The notes beneath the pieces are model-generated. The model was not told the DNA's origin. It did not search any database and saw only the letters and a list, made by a program, of their open reading frames with translations. The translations under genes and the position numbers were made by a program. Source: Pleodorina starrii (Eukaryota; Chlorophyta; Chlorophyceae; Chlamydomonadales; Volvocaceae). From it: a stretch of 64,000 bases of DNA. The DNA is taken from NCBI GenBank assembly GCA_030267565.1, contig BRXU01000003.1:1-64000 (forward strand). The letters are read 5' to 3'. Positions 11,543 through 24,888 of this stretch are shown in pieces. The first letter of the stretch is position 1, and the number at the start of each line of letters is the position of its first letter.

Positions 11543-12279
11543 GCAGCTCATCGTAATGAAAGTCCTCATCCTGAATACATGCAGAATAGTTGCAACCGCA
11601 TCATGTGTATTGACCCATGTGTTGCTGGCAAGGATTGCAGGCCGCAACACTGTGCTGCGGCCATCCTCTGGTTGGAATCCACACATGGGATTTAAAACAT
11701 ACCCGCACATACCTGGGCCGGCTGCTGAATTTCTTTCATGGTACTTTCTTTCTGGGGATTTCCTGTCAAAGGGCCGGCTTAGGCAAAGGCTTTTAGCTAC
11801 CGCATGCGTGGGCCTTTTGTTCCCTTTTTACGTGACGTGTTCATTGATGGGCATCGCATTGCTTCCTCATGTACTTGCTCATACATGTGCCTATCCTGAA
11901 TGAAGGAGTTTGGCATCCATATGTCTTTGACGATGGTGCGGTTTGAACCCACACCTATACATACTGAAATGTTTCCTCCCTGAACTAATCCACGGAGTAC
12001 AGAATTTCTGCACCTTTACTTCTCCGAAACTGCCCACCTTACGTTGAGCTAGATGAGGCCAGCTGGCCTCATCTAGAAGTGCAATCAAAAGGTGTGGACA
12101 CTATTTATGCTTGTTGTGAGGGTTTTATGCATGTCGCTGGCCAGAGAGACAGACGAGGAAGGAGTCAATTGATACACTTTTTAACCGCTTACAAATGCGC
12201 ACGCAACCTTACACAGCTGCCCAGCCGGCATCATGATTCCCTACTGTGAGAAACACTGTCATATCCAAGGAAAAAAGCG

Positions 12280-12352
12280 TTTCGCTACCGGGACTCGAAC
12301 CCGGGTCTCGAGAGTGAGAATGTCGTATCCTAACCGCCTAGACTATAGCGAA
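12280..12352 (-). tRNA. tRNA-Glu (CTC), copy 7, stem mismatch
   Basis: Shares the CGACA anticodon-stem change with copy 6, so the two units are close relatives. Confidence 0.8.
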
Positions 12353-13254
12353 TACATGGCCTGGACAACAACACAATAATTGGTATCAACGCATGGTAAG
12401 TATGCGCTGCCCTTGCCGGGCAGCACAACTGGTCGAATCCCACGTGTACGGCTTGCAGGCGCACATGTGTCTACATGGCCTCGCTCGGTAGCCGGCCACA
12501 TGTAAGAAAGGAAGGCAGACCCATGACATTATGTCAAACATGAAGCACCCATCCCTACTTGTGTATTTCAGGATATGATGACCTAGTCTGGCATAGGGAT
12601 GCAGCTCTTTTAGAATATAATTTTAGTAGAATTATTAGAACTTAGAGAAGAATCATCGATGAGCGTTTAGGAGATTCTAGTGTCGTCCTTTTCTCATGCC
12701 TCGAAACCAATGCCTGTCATAAATTAAGGCGACAGACCAAAGTCATTTCCGCCCATCCAAAATGGCCGATTCTGGTACCGGGTCGTCAAAGACACTAGTA
12801 AGAAGGATACATACACTTATGGCACGTGTGAGGTTGATGCGGCGGCCTATCATGACACTTTGAAGGGTGCCAAAGCAAAGAAAAGCACTGTATGGTGGTC
12901 ACCTTTCACCGTGCTTCTACTCGAGGGTGTTGTACAGCTTATGTGCACCGTCCATGATTGTAAAATTGGCAGTCCATATAGATTACTATCTTATTAAATA
13001 TAAACTTATCCCAAGCCCAATGAGTGCGTTCTCCAGTTGCCCTTGTCAATTTCTTTCATGGAATGGTTCTGGGGATTTCCTGTCAAGGGCCGGCTTAGGC
13101 AAGGCTCTTAATAGCTGCTGCACGCATTAACCAATACTGCAATATTTGCAGGCATGAAAAACATAGAAGACCCTACAATAGAACGTTTCACTAATGTTCT
13201 ACTTTTTGACTTTGAAATACCTGGGTGATGAGTCTCACCCATTAAAACCCCGAT

Positions 13255-13326
13255 TGACCCCAGTGGGACTTGTACCCACAACCTTCGGATTTGGAATCCG
13301 CTGCCCCACCATTGGGCCATGGAGCC
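13255..13326 (-). tRNA. tRNA-Trp (CCA), copy 8, T55A
   Basis: T55A in the T loop. The 5' flank carries a ctgttc variant shared only with copy 11. Confidence 0.78.
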
Positions 13327-14063
13327 GCTGTTCATCGTAATGAAAGTCCTCATCCTGAATACATGCAGAATAGTTGCAACCGCATCATGTGTATTGACCC
13401 ATGTGTTGCTGGCAAGGATTGCAGGCCGCAACACTGTGCTGCGGCCATCCTCTGGTTGGAATCCACACATGGGATTTAAAACATACCCGCACATACCTGG
13501 GCCGGCTGCTGAATTTCTTTCATGGTACTTTCTTTCTGGGGATTTCCTGTCAAAGGGCCGGCTTAGGCAAAGGCTTTTAGCTACCGCATGCGTGGGCCTT
13601 TTGTTCCCTTTTTACGTGACGTGTTCATTGATGGACATCGCATTGCTTCCTCATGTACTTGCTCATACATGTGCCTATCCTGAATGAAGGAGTTTGGCAT
13701 CCATATGTCTTTGACGATGGTGCGGTTTGAACCCACACCTATACATACTGAAATGTTTCCTCCCTGAACTAATCCACGGAGTACAGAATTTCTGCACCTT
13801 TACTTCTCCGAAACTGCCCACCTTACGTTGAGCTAGATGAGGCCAGCTGGCCTCATCTAGAAGTGCAATCAAAAGGTGTGGACACTATTTATGCTTGTTG
13901 TGAGGGTTTTATGCATGTCGCTGGCCAGAGAGACAGACGAGGAAGGAGTCAATTGATACACTTTTTAACCGCTTACAAATGCGCACGCAACCTTACACAG
14001 CTGCCCAGCCGGCATCATGATTCCCTACTGTGAGAAACACTGTCATATCCAAGGAAAAAAGCG

Positions 14064-14136
14064 TTTCGCTACCGGGACTCGAACCCGGGTCTCGAGAGTG
14101 AGAATCTCGTATCCTAACCGCCTAGACTATAGCGAA
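14064..14136 (-). tRNA. tRNA-Glu (CTC), copy 8
   Basis: Consensus sequence, all stems paired, T6 downstream. Confidence 0.92.
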
Positions 14137-15038
14137 TACATGGCCTGGATAACAACGCAATAATTGGTATCAACGCATGGTAAGTATGCGCTGCCCTTGC
14201 CGGGCAGCACAACTGGTCGAATCCCACGTGTACGGCTTGCAGGCGCACATGTGTCTACATGGCCTCGCTCGGTAGCCGGCCACATGTAAGAAAGGAAGGC
14301 AGACCCATGACATTATGTCAAACATGAAGCACCCATCCCTACTTGTGTATTTCAGGATATGATGACCTAGTCTGGCATAGGGATGCAGCTCTTTTAGAAT
14401 ATAATTTTAGTAGAATTATTAGAACTTAGAGAGGAATCATCGATGAGCGTTTGGGAGATTCTAGTGTCGTCCTTTTCTCATGCCTCGAAACCAATGCCTG
14501 TCATAAATTAAGGCGACAGACCAAAGTCATTTCCGCCCATCCAAAATGGCCGATTCTGGTACCGGGTCGTCAAAGACACTAGTAAGAAGGATACATACAC
14601 TTATGGCACGTGTGAGGTTGATGCGGCGGCCTATCATGACACTTTGAAGGGTGCCAAAGCAAAGAAAAGCACTGTATGGTGGTCACCTTTCACCGTGCTT
14701 CTACTCGAGGGTGTTGTACAGCTTATGTGCACCGTCCATGATTGTAAAATTGGCAGTCCATATAGATTACTATCTTATTAAATATAAACTTATCCCAAGC
14801 CCAATGAGTGCGTTCTCCAGTTGCCCTTGTCAATTTCTTTCATGGAATGGTTCTGGGGATTTCCTGTCAAGGGCCGGCTTAGGCAAGGCTCTTAATAGCT
14901 GCTGCACGCATTAACCAATACTGCAATATTTGCAGGCATGAAAAACATAGAAGACCCTACAATAGAACGTTTCACTAATGTTCTACTTTTTGACTTTGAA
15001 ATACCTGGGTGATGAGTCTCACCAATTAAAGCCCCAAT

Positions 15039-15110
15039 TGACCCCAGTGGGACTTGAACCCACAACCTTCGGATTTGGAATCCGCTGCCCCACCATTGGG
15101 CCATGGAGCC
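15039..15110 (-). tRNA. tRNA-Trp (CCA), copy 9, intact body, weak terminator
   Basis: Canonical T loop and stems. The downstream T4 is reduced to TTT (plus strand aaag), so termination may be poor. Confidence 0.85.
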
Positions 15111-15847
15111 GCTGCTCATCGAAATAAAAGTCCTCATCCTGAATACATGCAGAATAGTTGCAACCGCATCATGTGTGTTGACCCATGTGTTGCTGGCAAG
15201 GATTGCAGGCCGCAACACTGTGCTGCGGCCATCCTCTGGTTGGAATCCACACATGCAATTTAAAACATACCCGCACATACCTGGGCCGGCTGCTGACTTT
15301 CTTTCATGGTACTTTCTTTCTGGGGATTTCCTGTCAAAGGGCCGGCTTAGGCAAAGGCTTTTAGCTACCGCATGCGTGGGCCTTTTGTTCCCTTTTTACG
15401 TGACGTGTTCATTGATGGGCATCGCATTGCTTCCTCATGTACTTGCTCATACATGTGCCTATCCTGAATGAAGGAGTTTGGCATCCATATGTCTTTGACG
15501 ATGGTGCGGTTTGAATCCACACCTATACATACTGAAATGTTTCCTCCCTGAACTAATCCACGGAGTACAGAATTTCTGCACCTTTACTTCTCCGAAACTG
15601 CCCACCTTACGTTGAGCTAGATGAGGCCAGCTGGCCTCATCTAGAAGTGCAATCAAAAGGTGTGGACACTATTTATGCTTGTTGTGAGGGTTTTATGCAT
15701 GTCGCTGGCCAGAGAGACAGACGAGGAAGGAGTCAATTGATACACTTTTTAACCGCTTACAAATGCGCACGCAACCTTACACAGCTGCCCAGCCGGCATC
15801 ATGATTCCCTACTGTGAGAAACACTGTCATATCCAAGGAAAAAAGCG

Positions 15848-15920
15848 TTTCGCTACCGGGACTCGAACCCGGGTCTCGAGAGTGAGAATCTCGTATCCTA
15901 ACCGCCTAGACTATAGCGAA
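15848..15920 (-). tRNA. tRNA-Glu (CTC), copy 9
   Basis: Consensus sequence with T6 downstream. Confidence 0.92.
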
Positions 15921-16822
15921 TACATGGCCTGGACAACAACACAATAATTGGTATCAACGCATGGTAAGTATGCGCTGCCCTTGCCGGGCAGCACAACTGG
16001 TCGAATCCCACGTGTACGGCTTGCAGGCGCACATGTGTCTACATGGCCTCGCTCGGTAGCCGGCCACATGTAAGAAAGGAAGGCAGACCCATGACATTAT
16101 GTCAAACATGAAGCACCCATCCCTACTTGTGTATTTCAGGATATGATGACCTAGTCTGGCATAGGGATGCAGCTCTTTTAGAATATAATTTTAGTAGAAT
16201 TATTAGAACTTAGAGAGGAATCATCGATGAGCGTTTGGGAGATTCTAGTGTCGTCCTTTTCTCATGCCTCGAAACCAATGCCTGTCATAAATTAAGGCGA
16301 CAGACCAAAGTCATTTCCGCCCATCCAAAATGGCCGATTCTGGTACCGGGTCGTCAAAGACACTAGTAAGAAGGATACATACACTTATGGCACGTGTGAG
16401 GTTGATGCGGCGGCCTATCATGACACTTTGAAGGGTGCCAAAGCAAAGAAAAGCACTGTATGGTGGTCACCTTTCACCGTGCTTCTACTCGAGGGTGTTG
16501 TACAGCTTATGTGCACCGTCCATGATTGTAAAATTGGCAGTCCATATAGATTACTATCTTATTAAATATAAACTTATCCCAAGCCCAATGAGTGCGTTCT
16601 CCAGTTGCCCTTGTCAATTTCTTTCATGGAATGGTTCTGGGGATTTCCTGTCAAGGGCCGGCTTAGGCAAGGCTCTTAATAGCTGCTGCACGCATTAACC
16701 AATACTGCAATATTTGCAGGCATGAAAAACATAGAAGACCCTACAATAGAACGTTTCACTAATGTTCTACTTTTTGACTTTGAAATACCTGGGTGATGAG
16801 TCTCACCAATTAAAGCCCCAAT

Positions 16823-16894
16823 TGACCCCAGTGGGACTTGAACCCACAACCTTCGGATTTGGAATCCGCTGCCCCACCATTGGGCCATGGAGCC
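16823..16894 (-). tRNA. tRNA-Trp (CCA), copy 10, intact body, weak terminator
   Basis: Matches copy 9, including the T4-to-T3 change, which marks a very recent unit duplication. Confidence 0.85.
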
Positions 16895-17631
16895 GCTGCT
16901 CATCGAAATAAAAGTCCTCATCCTGAATACATGCAGAATAGTTGCAACCGCATCATGTGTGTTGACCCATGTGTTGCTGGCAAGGATTGCAGGCCGCAAC
17001 ACTGTGCTGCGGCCATCCTCTGGTTGGAATCCACACATGCAATTTAAAACATACCCGCACATACCTGGGCCGGCTGCTGACTTTCTTTCATGGTACTTTC
17101 TTTCTGGGGATTTCCTGTCAAAGGGCCGGCTTAGGCAAAGGCTTTTAGCTACCGCATGCGTGGGCCTTTTGTTCCCTTTTTACGTGACGTGTTCATTGAT
17201 GGGCATCGCATTGCTTCCTCATGTACTTGCTCATACATGTGCCTATCCTGAATGAAGGAGTTTGGCATCCATATGTCTTTGACGATGGTGCGGTTTGAAT
17301 CCACACCTATACATACTGAAATGTTTCCTCCCTGAACTAATCCACGGAGTACAGAATTTCTGCACCTTTACTTCTCCGAAACTGCCCACCTTACGTTGAG
17401 CTAGATGAGGCCAGCTGGCCTCATCTAGAAGTGCAATCAAAAGGTGTGGACACTATTTATGCTTGTTGTGAGGGTTTTATGCATGTCGCTGGCCAGAGAG
17501 ACAGACGAGGAAGGAGTCAATTGATACACTTTTTAACCGCTTACAAATGCGCACGCAACCTTACACAGCTGCCCAGCCGGCATCATGATTCCCTACTGTG
17601 AGAAACACTGTCATATCCAAGGAAAAAAGCG

Positions 17632-17704
17632 TTTCGCTACCGGGACTCGAACCCGGGTCTCGAGAGTGAGAATCTCGTATCCTAACCGCCTAGACTATAG
17701 CGAA
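17632..17704 (-). tRNA. tRNA-Glu (CTC), copy 10
   Basis: Consensus sequence with T6 downstream. Confidence 0.92.
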
Positions 17705-18606
17705 TACATGGCCTGGACAACAACACAATAATTGGTATCAACGCATGGTAAGTATGCGCTGCCCTTGCCGGGCAGCACAACTGGTCGAATCCCACGTGTA
17801 CGGCTTGCAGGCGCACATGTGTCTACATGGCCTCGCTCGGTAGCCGGCCACATGTAAGAAAGGAAGGCAGACCCATGACATTATGTCAAACATGAAGCAC
17901 CCATCCCTACTTGTGTATTTCAGGATATGATGACCTAGTCTGGCATAGGGATGCAGCTCTTTTAGAATATAATTTTAGTAGAATTATTAGAACTTAGAGA
18001 AGAATCATCGATGAGCGTTTAGGAGATTCTAGTGTCGTCCTTTTCTCATGCCTCGAAACCAATGCCTGTCATAAATTAAGGCGACAGACCAAAGTCATTT
18101 CCGCCCATCCAAAATGGCCGATTCTGGTACCGGGTCGTCAAAGACACTAGTAAGAAGGATACATACACTTATGGCACGTGTGAGGTTGATGCGGCGGCCT
18201 ATCATGACACTTTGAAGGGTGCCAAAGCAAAGAAAAGCACTGTATGGTGGTCACCTTTCACCGTGCTTCTACTCGAGGGTGTTGTACAGCTTATGTGCAC
18301 CGTCCATGATTGTAAAATTGGCAGTCCATATAGATTACTATCTTATTAAATATAAACTTATCCCAAGCCCAATGAGTGCGTTCTCCAGTTGCCCTTGTCA
18401 ATTTCTTTCATGGAATGGTTCTGGGGATTTCCTGTCAAGGGCCGGCTTAGGCAAGGCTCTTAATAGCTGCTGCACGCATTAACCAATACTGCAATATTTG
18501 CAGGCATGAAAAACATAGAAGACCCTACAATAGAACGTTTCACTAATGTTCTACTTTTTGACTTTGAAATACCTGGGTGATGAGTCTCACCCATTAAAAC
18601 CCCGAT

Positions 18607-18678
18607 TGACCCCAGTGGGACTTGTACCCACAACCTTCGGATTTGGAATCCGCTGCCCCACCATTGGGCCATGGAGCC
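18607..18678 (-). tRNA. tRNA-Trp (CCA), copy 11, T55A
   Basis: T55A in the T loop, and the same flank variant as copy 8. Confidence 0.78.
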
Positions 18679-19408
18679 GCTGTTCATCGTAATGAAAGTC
18701 CTCATCCTGAATACATGCAGAATAGTTGCAACCGCATCATGTGTATTGACCCATGTGTTGCTGGCAAGGATTGCAGGCCGCAACACTGTGCTGCGGCCAT
18801 CCTCTGGTTGGAATCCACACATGGGATTTAAAACATACCCGCACATACCTGGGCCGGCTGCTGAATTTCTTTCATGGTACTTTCTTTCTGGGGATTTCCT
18901 GTCAAAGGGCCGGCTTAGGCAAAGGCTTTTAGCTACCGCATGCGTGGGCCTTTTGTTCCCTTTTTACGTGACGTGTTCATTGATGGGCATCGCATTGCTT
19001 CCTCATGTACTTGCTCATACATGTGCCTATCCTGAATGAAGGAGTTTGGCATCCATATGTCTTTGATGATGGTGCGGTTTGAACCCACACCTATACATAC
19101 TGAAATGTTTCCTCCCTGAACTAATCCACGGAGTACAGAATTTCTGCACCTTTACTTCTCCGAAACTGCCCACCTTACGTTGAGCCGGCCTCATCTAGAA
19201 GTGCAATCAAAAGGTGTGGACACTATTTATGCTTGTTGTGAGGGTTTTAAAAGGTACGCATGTCGCTGGCCAGAGAGACAGACGAGGAAGGAGTCAATTG
19301 ATACACTTTTTAACCGCTTACAAATGCGCACGCAACCTTACACAGCTGCCCAGCCGGCATCATGATTCCCTACTGTGAGAAACACTGTCATATCCAAGGA
19401 AAAAAGCG

Positions 19409-19481
19409 TTTCGCTACCGGGACTCGAACCCGGGTCTCGAGAGTGAGGATCTCGTATCCTAACCGCCTAGACTATAGCGAA
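19409..19481 (-). tRNA. tRNA-Glu (CTC), copy 11, T33C
   Basis: The anticodon loop reads TCCTCAC, so the invariant T33 before the anticodon is C. The triplet CTC itself is unchanged. Confidence 0.78.
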
Positions 19482-20383
19482 TACATGGCCTAGATAACAA
19501 CACAATAATTGGTATCAACGCATGGTAAGTATGCGCTGCCCTTGCCGGGCAGCACAACTGGTCGAATCCCACGTGTACGGCTTGCAGGCGCACATGTGTC
19601 TACATGGCCTCGCTCGGTAGCCGGCCACATGTAAGAAAGGAAGGCAGACCCATGACATTATGTCAAACATGAAGCACCCATCCCTACTTGTGTATTTCAG
19701 GATATGATGACCTAGTCTGGCATAGGGATGCAGCTCTTTTAGAATATAATTTTAGTAGAATTATTAGAACTTAGAGAAGAATCATCGATGAGCGTTTAGG
19801 AGATTCTAGTGTCGTCCTTTTCTCATGCCTCGAAACTAATGCCTGTCATAAATTAAGGCGACAGACCAAAGTCATTTCCGCCCATCCAAAATGGCCGATT
19901 CTGGTACCGGGTCGTCAAAGACACTAGTAAGAAGGATACATACACTTATGGCACGTGTGAGGTTGATGCGGCGGCCTATCATGACACTTTGAAGGGTGCC
20001 AAAGCAAAGAAAAGCACTGTATGGTGGTCACCTTTCACCGTGCTTCTACTCGAGGGTGTTGTACAGCTTATGTGCACCGTCCATGATTGTAAAATTGGCA
20101 GTCCATATAGATTACTATCTTATTAAATATAAACTTATCCCAAGCCCAATGAGTGCGTTCTCCAGTTGCCCTTGTCAATTTCTTTCATGGAATGGTTCTG
20201 GGGATTTCCTGTCAAGGGCCGGCTTAGGCAAGGCTCTTAATAGCTGCTGCACGCATTAACCAATACTGCAATATTTGCAGGCATGAAAAACATAGAAGAC
20301 CCTACAATAGAACGTTTCACTAATGTTCTACTTTTTGACTTTGAAATACCTGGGTGATGAGTCTCACCCATTAAAACTCCTAT

Positions 20384-20455
20384 TGACCCCAGTGGGACTT
20401 GAACCCACAACCTTCGGATTTGGAATCCGCTGCCCCACCATTGGGCCATGGAGCC
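20384..20455 (-). tRNA. tRNA-Trp (CCA), copy 12, intact
   Basis: All stems and the T loop are canonical and T4 is retained, so this copy should be functional. Confidence 0.88.
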
Positions 20456-21192
20456 GCTGCTCATCGTAATGAAAGTCCTCATCCTGAATACATGCAGAAT
20501 AGTTGCAACCGCATCATGTGTGTTGACCCATGTGTTGCTGGCAAGGATTGCAGGCCGCAACACTGTGCTGCGGCCATCCTCTGGTTGGAATCCACACATG
20601 GGATTTAAAACATACCCGCACATACCTGGGCCGGCTGCTGAATTTCTTTCATGGTACTTTCTTTCTGGGGATTTCCTGTCAAAGGGCCGGCTTAGGCAAA
20701 GGCTTTTAGCTACCGCATGCGTGGGCCTTTTGTTCCCTTTTTACGTGACGTGTTCATTGATGGGCATCGCATTGCTTCCTCATGTACTTGCTCATACATG
20801 TGCCTATCCTGAATGAAGGAGTTTGGCATCCATATGTCTTTGACGATGGTGCGGTTTGAACCCACACCTATACATACTGAAATGTTTCCTCCCTGAACTA
20901 ATCCACGGAGTACAGAATTTCTGCACCTTTACTTCTCCGAAACTGCCCACCTTACGTTGAGCTAGATGAGGCCAGCTGGCCTCATCTAGAAGTGCAATCA
21001 AAAGGTGTGGACACTATTTATGCTTGTTGTGAGGGTTTTATGCATGTCGCTGGCCAGAGAGACAGACGAGGAAGGAGTCAATTGATACACTTTTTAACCG
21101 CTTACAAATGCGCACGCAACCTTACACAGCTGCCCAGCCGGCATCATGATTCCCTACTGTGAGAAACACTGTCATATCCAAGGAAAAAAGCG

Positions 21193-21265
21193 TTTCGCTA
21201 CCGGGACTCGAACCCGGGTCTCGAGAGTGAGAATCTCGTATCCTAACCGCCTAGACTATAGCGAA
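21193..21265 (-). tRNA. tRNA-Glu (CTC), copy 12
   Basis: Consensus sequence with T6 downstream. Confidence 0.92.
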
Positions 21266-22064
21266 TACATGGCCTGGATAACAACGCAATAATTGGTATC
21301 AACGCATGGTAAGTATGCGCTGCCCTTGCCGGGCAGCACAACTGGTCGAATCCCACGTGTACGGCTTGCAGGCGCACATGTGTCTACATGGCCTCGCTCG
21401 GTAGCCGGCCACATGTAAGAAAGGAAGGCAGACCCATGACATTATGTCAAACATGAAGCACCCATCCCTACTTGTGTATTTCAGGATATGATGACCTAGT
21501 CTGGCATAGGGATGCAGCTCTTTTAGAATATAATTTTAGTAGAATTATTAGAACTTAGAGAGGAATCATCGATGAGCGTTTGGGAGATTCTAGTGTCGTC
21601 CTTTTCTCATGCCTCGAAACCAATGCCTGTCATAAATTAAGGCGACAGACCAAAGTCATTTCCGCCCATCCAAAATGGCCGATTCTGGTACCGGGTCGTC
21701 AAAGACCACTAGTAAGAAGGATACATACACTTATGGCACGTGTGAGGTTGATGCGGCGGCCTATCATGACACTTTGAAGGGTGCCAAAGCAAAGAAAAGC
21801 ACTGTATGGTGGTCACCTTTCACCGTGCTTCTACTCGAGGGTGTTGTACAGCTTATGTGCACCGTCCATGATTGTAAAATTGGCAGTCCATATAGATTAC
21901 TATCTTATTAAATATAAACTTATCCCAAGCCCAATGAGTGCGTTCTCCAGTTGCCCTTGTCAATTTCTTTCATGGAATGGTTCTGGGGATTTCCTGTCAA
22001 GGGCCGGCTTAGGCAAGGCTCTTAATAGCTGCTGCACGCATTAACCAATACTGCAATATTTGCA

Positions 22065-22480
22065 TCCCCTAGGAGTGCCTGAGAGTTAGGGCACTAAATT
22101 GGTGTCCGAGAGGTCACCGGTTCGATCCCGGCCTTCGCAGAGGGCTGGGTGACCGATGGGGGCCCTGGTGTGGGAACGAACAGCAGGTGATCGCATGGCT
22201 CTTTAGCCATGTCCCTGTCCCCTGCACTGGTAGAACTCATCACGGTTGAATGTTCAACGATGATGTGTCTGGCATATCTGGGAAGAATGCGTGCGGGTAC
22301 CCAGATGTGATCTGAGTGAGACGGAGCCCAGACACTGAGTGGGTGGGAGAAGCAACCCATCTTAGTCAAAAAGGCGGTCACTGCGGTAATGGGCTGTACC
22401 CGCCGATGAGGCATCAGTCTGTTCCCTTAACCCACGCAAGGGCTAACGGTCCAGCGTAATACTTTCTTTCTTTCTTTCTT
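22065..22480 (+). mobile_element. SINE-B, tRNA-derived retroposon, copy 1
   Basis: The 416-bp insert lies between 16-bp target duplications TACTGCAATATTTGCA (22049-22064 and 22481-22496). Uninterrupted units contain this sequence once. The first 75 bp form a tRNA-like head with a D-arm/box A-like stretch and an exact box B GGTTCGATCCC. The tail is (TTTC)n. It is unrelated to SINE-A. This copy reads gtgtccgagaggtc where the other three read gtgactgagaggtc. Confidence 0.9.
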
Positions 22481-22600
22481 TACTGCAATATTTGCAGGCA
22501 TGAAAAACATAGAAGACCCTACAATAGAACGTTTCACTAATGTTCTACTTTTTGACTTTGAAATACCTGGGTGATGAGTCTCACCCATTAAAACCCCAAT

Positions 22601-22672
22601 TGACCCCAGTGGGACTTGTACCCACAACCTTCGGATTTGGAATCCGCTGCCCCACCATTGGGCCATGGAGCC
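22601..22672 (-). tRNA. tRNA-Trp (CCA), copy 13, T55A
   Basis: T55A in the T loop, other arms intact. SINE-B lies about 100 bp downstream of the 3' end. Confidence 0.78.
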
Positions 22673-23409
22673 GCTGCTCATCGTAATGAAAGTCCTCATC
22701 CTGAATACATGCAGAATAGTTGCAACCGCATCATGTGTATTGACCCATGTGTTGCTGGCAAGGATTGCAGGCCGCAACACTGTGCTGCGGCCATCCTCTG
22801 GTTGGAATCCACACATGGGATTTAAAACATACCCGCACATACCTGGGCCGGCTGCTGAATTTCTTTCATGGTACTTTCTTTCTGGGGATTTCCTGTCAAA
22901 GGGCCGGCTTAGGCAAAGGCTTTTAGCTACCGCATGCGTGGGCCTTTTGTTCCCTTTTTACGTGACGTGTTCATTGATGGGCATCGCATTGCTTCCTCAT
23001 GTACTTGCTCATACATGTGCCTATCCTGAATGAAGGAGTTTGGCATCCATATGTCTTTGACGATGGTGCGGTTTGAACCCACACCTATACATACTGAAAT
23101 GTTTCCTCCCTGAACTAATCCACGGAGTACAGAATTTCTGCACCTTTACTTCTCCGAAACTGCCCACCTTACGTTGAGCTAGATGAGGCCAGCTGGCCTC
23201 ATCTAGAAGTGCAATCAAAAGGTGTGGACACTATTTATGCTTGTTGTGAGGGTTTTATGCATGTCGCTGGCCAGAGAGACAGACGAGGAAGGAGTCAATT
23301 GATACACTTTTTAACCGCTTACAAATGCGCACGCAACCTTACACAGCTGCCCAGCCGGCATCATGATTCCCTACTGTGAGAAACACTGTCATATCCAAGG
23401 AAAAAAGCG

Positions 23410-23482
23410 TTTCGCTACCGGGACTCGAACCCGGGTCTCGAGAGTGAGAATCTCGTATCCTAACCGCCTAGACTATAGCGAA
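23410..23482 (-). tRNA. tRNA-Glu (CTC), copy 13
   Basis: Consensus sequence with T6 downstream. Confidence 0.92.
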
Positions 23483-24280
23483 TACATGGCCTGGACAACA
23501 ACACAATAATTGGTATCAACGCATGGTAAGTATGCGCTGCCCTTGCCGGGCAGCACAACTGGTCGAATCCCACGTGTACGGCTTGCAGGCGCACATGTGT
23601 CTACATGGCCTCGCTCGGTAGCCGGCCACATGTAAGAAAGGAAGGCAGACCCATGACATTATGTCAAACATGAAGCACCCATCCCTACTTGTGTATTTCA
23701 GGATATGATGACCTAGTCTGGCATAGGGATGCAGCTCTTTTAGAATATAATTTTAGTAGAATTATTAGAACTTAGAGAAGAATCATCGATGAGCGTTTAG
23801 GAGATTCTAGTGTCGTCCTTTTCTCATGCCTCGAAACCAATGCCTGTCATAAATTAAGGCGACAGACCAAAGTCATTTCCGCCCATCCAAAATGGCCGAT
23901 TCTGGTACCGGGTCGTCAAAGACACTAGTAAGAAGGATACATACACTTATGGCACGTGTGAGGTTGATGCGGCGGCCTATCATGACACTTTGAAGGGTGC
24001 CAAAGCAAAGAAAAGCACTGTATGGTGGTCACCTTTCACCGTGCTTCTACTCGAGGGTGTTGTACAGCTTATGTGCACCGTCCATGATTGTAAAATTGGC
24101 AGTCCATATAGATTACTATCTTATTAAATATAAACTTATCCCAAGCCCAATGAGTGCGTTCTCCAGTTGCCCTTGTCAATTTCTTTCATGGAATGGTTCT
24201 GGGGATTTCCTGTCAAGGGCCGGCTTAGGCAAGGCTCTTAATAGCTGCTGCACGCATTAACCAATACTGCAATATTTGCA

Positions 24281-24696
24281 TCCCCTAGGAGTGCCTGAGA
24301 GTTAGGGCACTAAATTGGTGACTGAGAGGTCACCGGTTCGATCCCGGCCTTCGCAGAGGGCTGGGTGACCGATGGGGGCCCTGGTGTGGGAACGAACAGC
24401 AGGTGATCGCATGGCTCTTTAGCCATGTCCCTGTCCCCTGCACTGGTAGAACTCATCACGGTTGAATGTTCAACGATGATGTGTCTGGCATATCTGGGAA
24501 GAATGCGTGCGGGTACCCAGATGTGATCTGAGTGAGACGGAGCCCAGACACTGAGTGGGTGGGAGAAGCAACCCATCTTAGTCAAAAAGGCGGTCACTGC
24601 GGTAATGGGCTGTACCCGCCGATGAGGCATCAGTCTGTTCCCTTAACCCACGCAAGGGCTAACGGTCCAGCGTAATACTTTCTTTCTTTCTTTCTT
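24281..24696 (+). mobile_element. SINE-B, copy 2
   Basis: Same site, same 16-bp target duplications (24265-24280 and 24697-24712) and same length as copy 1. Confidence 0.9.
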
Positions 24697-24816
24697 TACT
24701 GCAATATTTGCAGGCATGAAAAACATAGAAGACCCTACAATAGAACGTTTCACTAATGTTCTACTTTTTGACTTTGAAATACCTGGGTGATGAGTCTCAC
24801 CCATTAAAACCCCAAT

Positions 24817-24888
24817 TGACCCCAGTGGGACTTGTACCCACAACCTTCGGATTTGGAATCCGCTGCCCCACCATTGGGCCATGGAGCC
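24817..24888 (-). tRNA. tRNA-Trp (CCA), copy 14, T55A
   Basis: T55A in the T loop, other arms intact. Confidence 0.78.
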
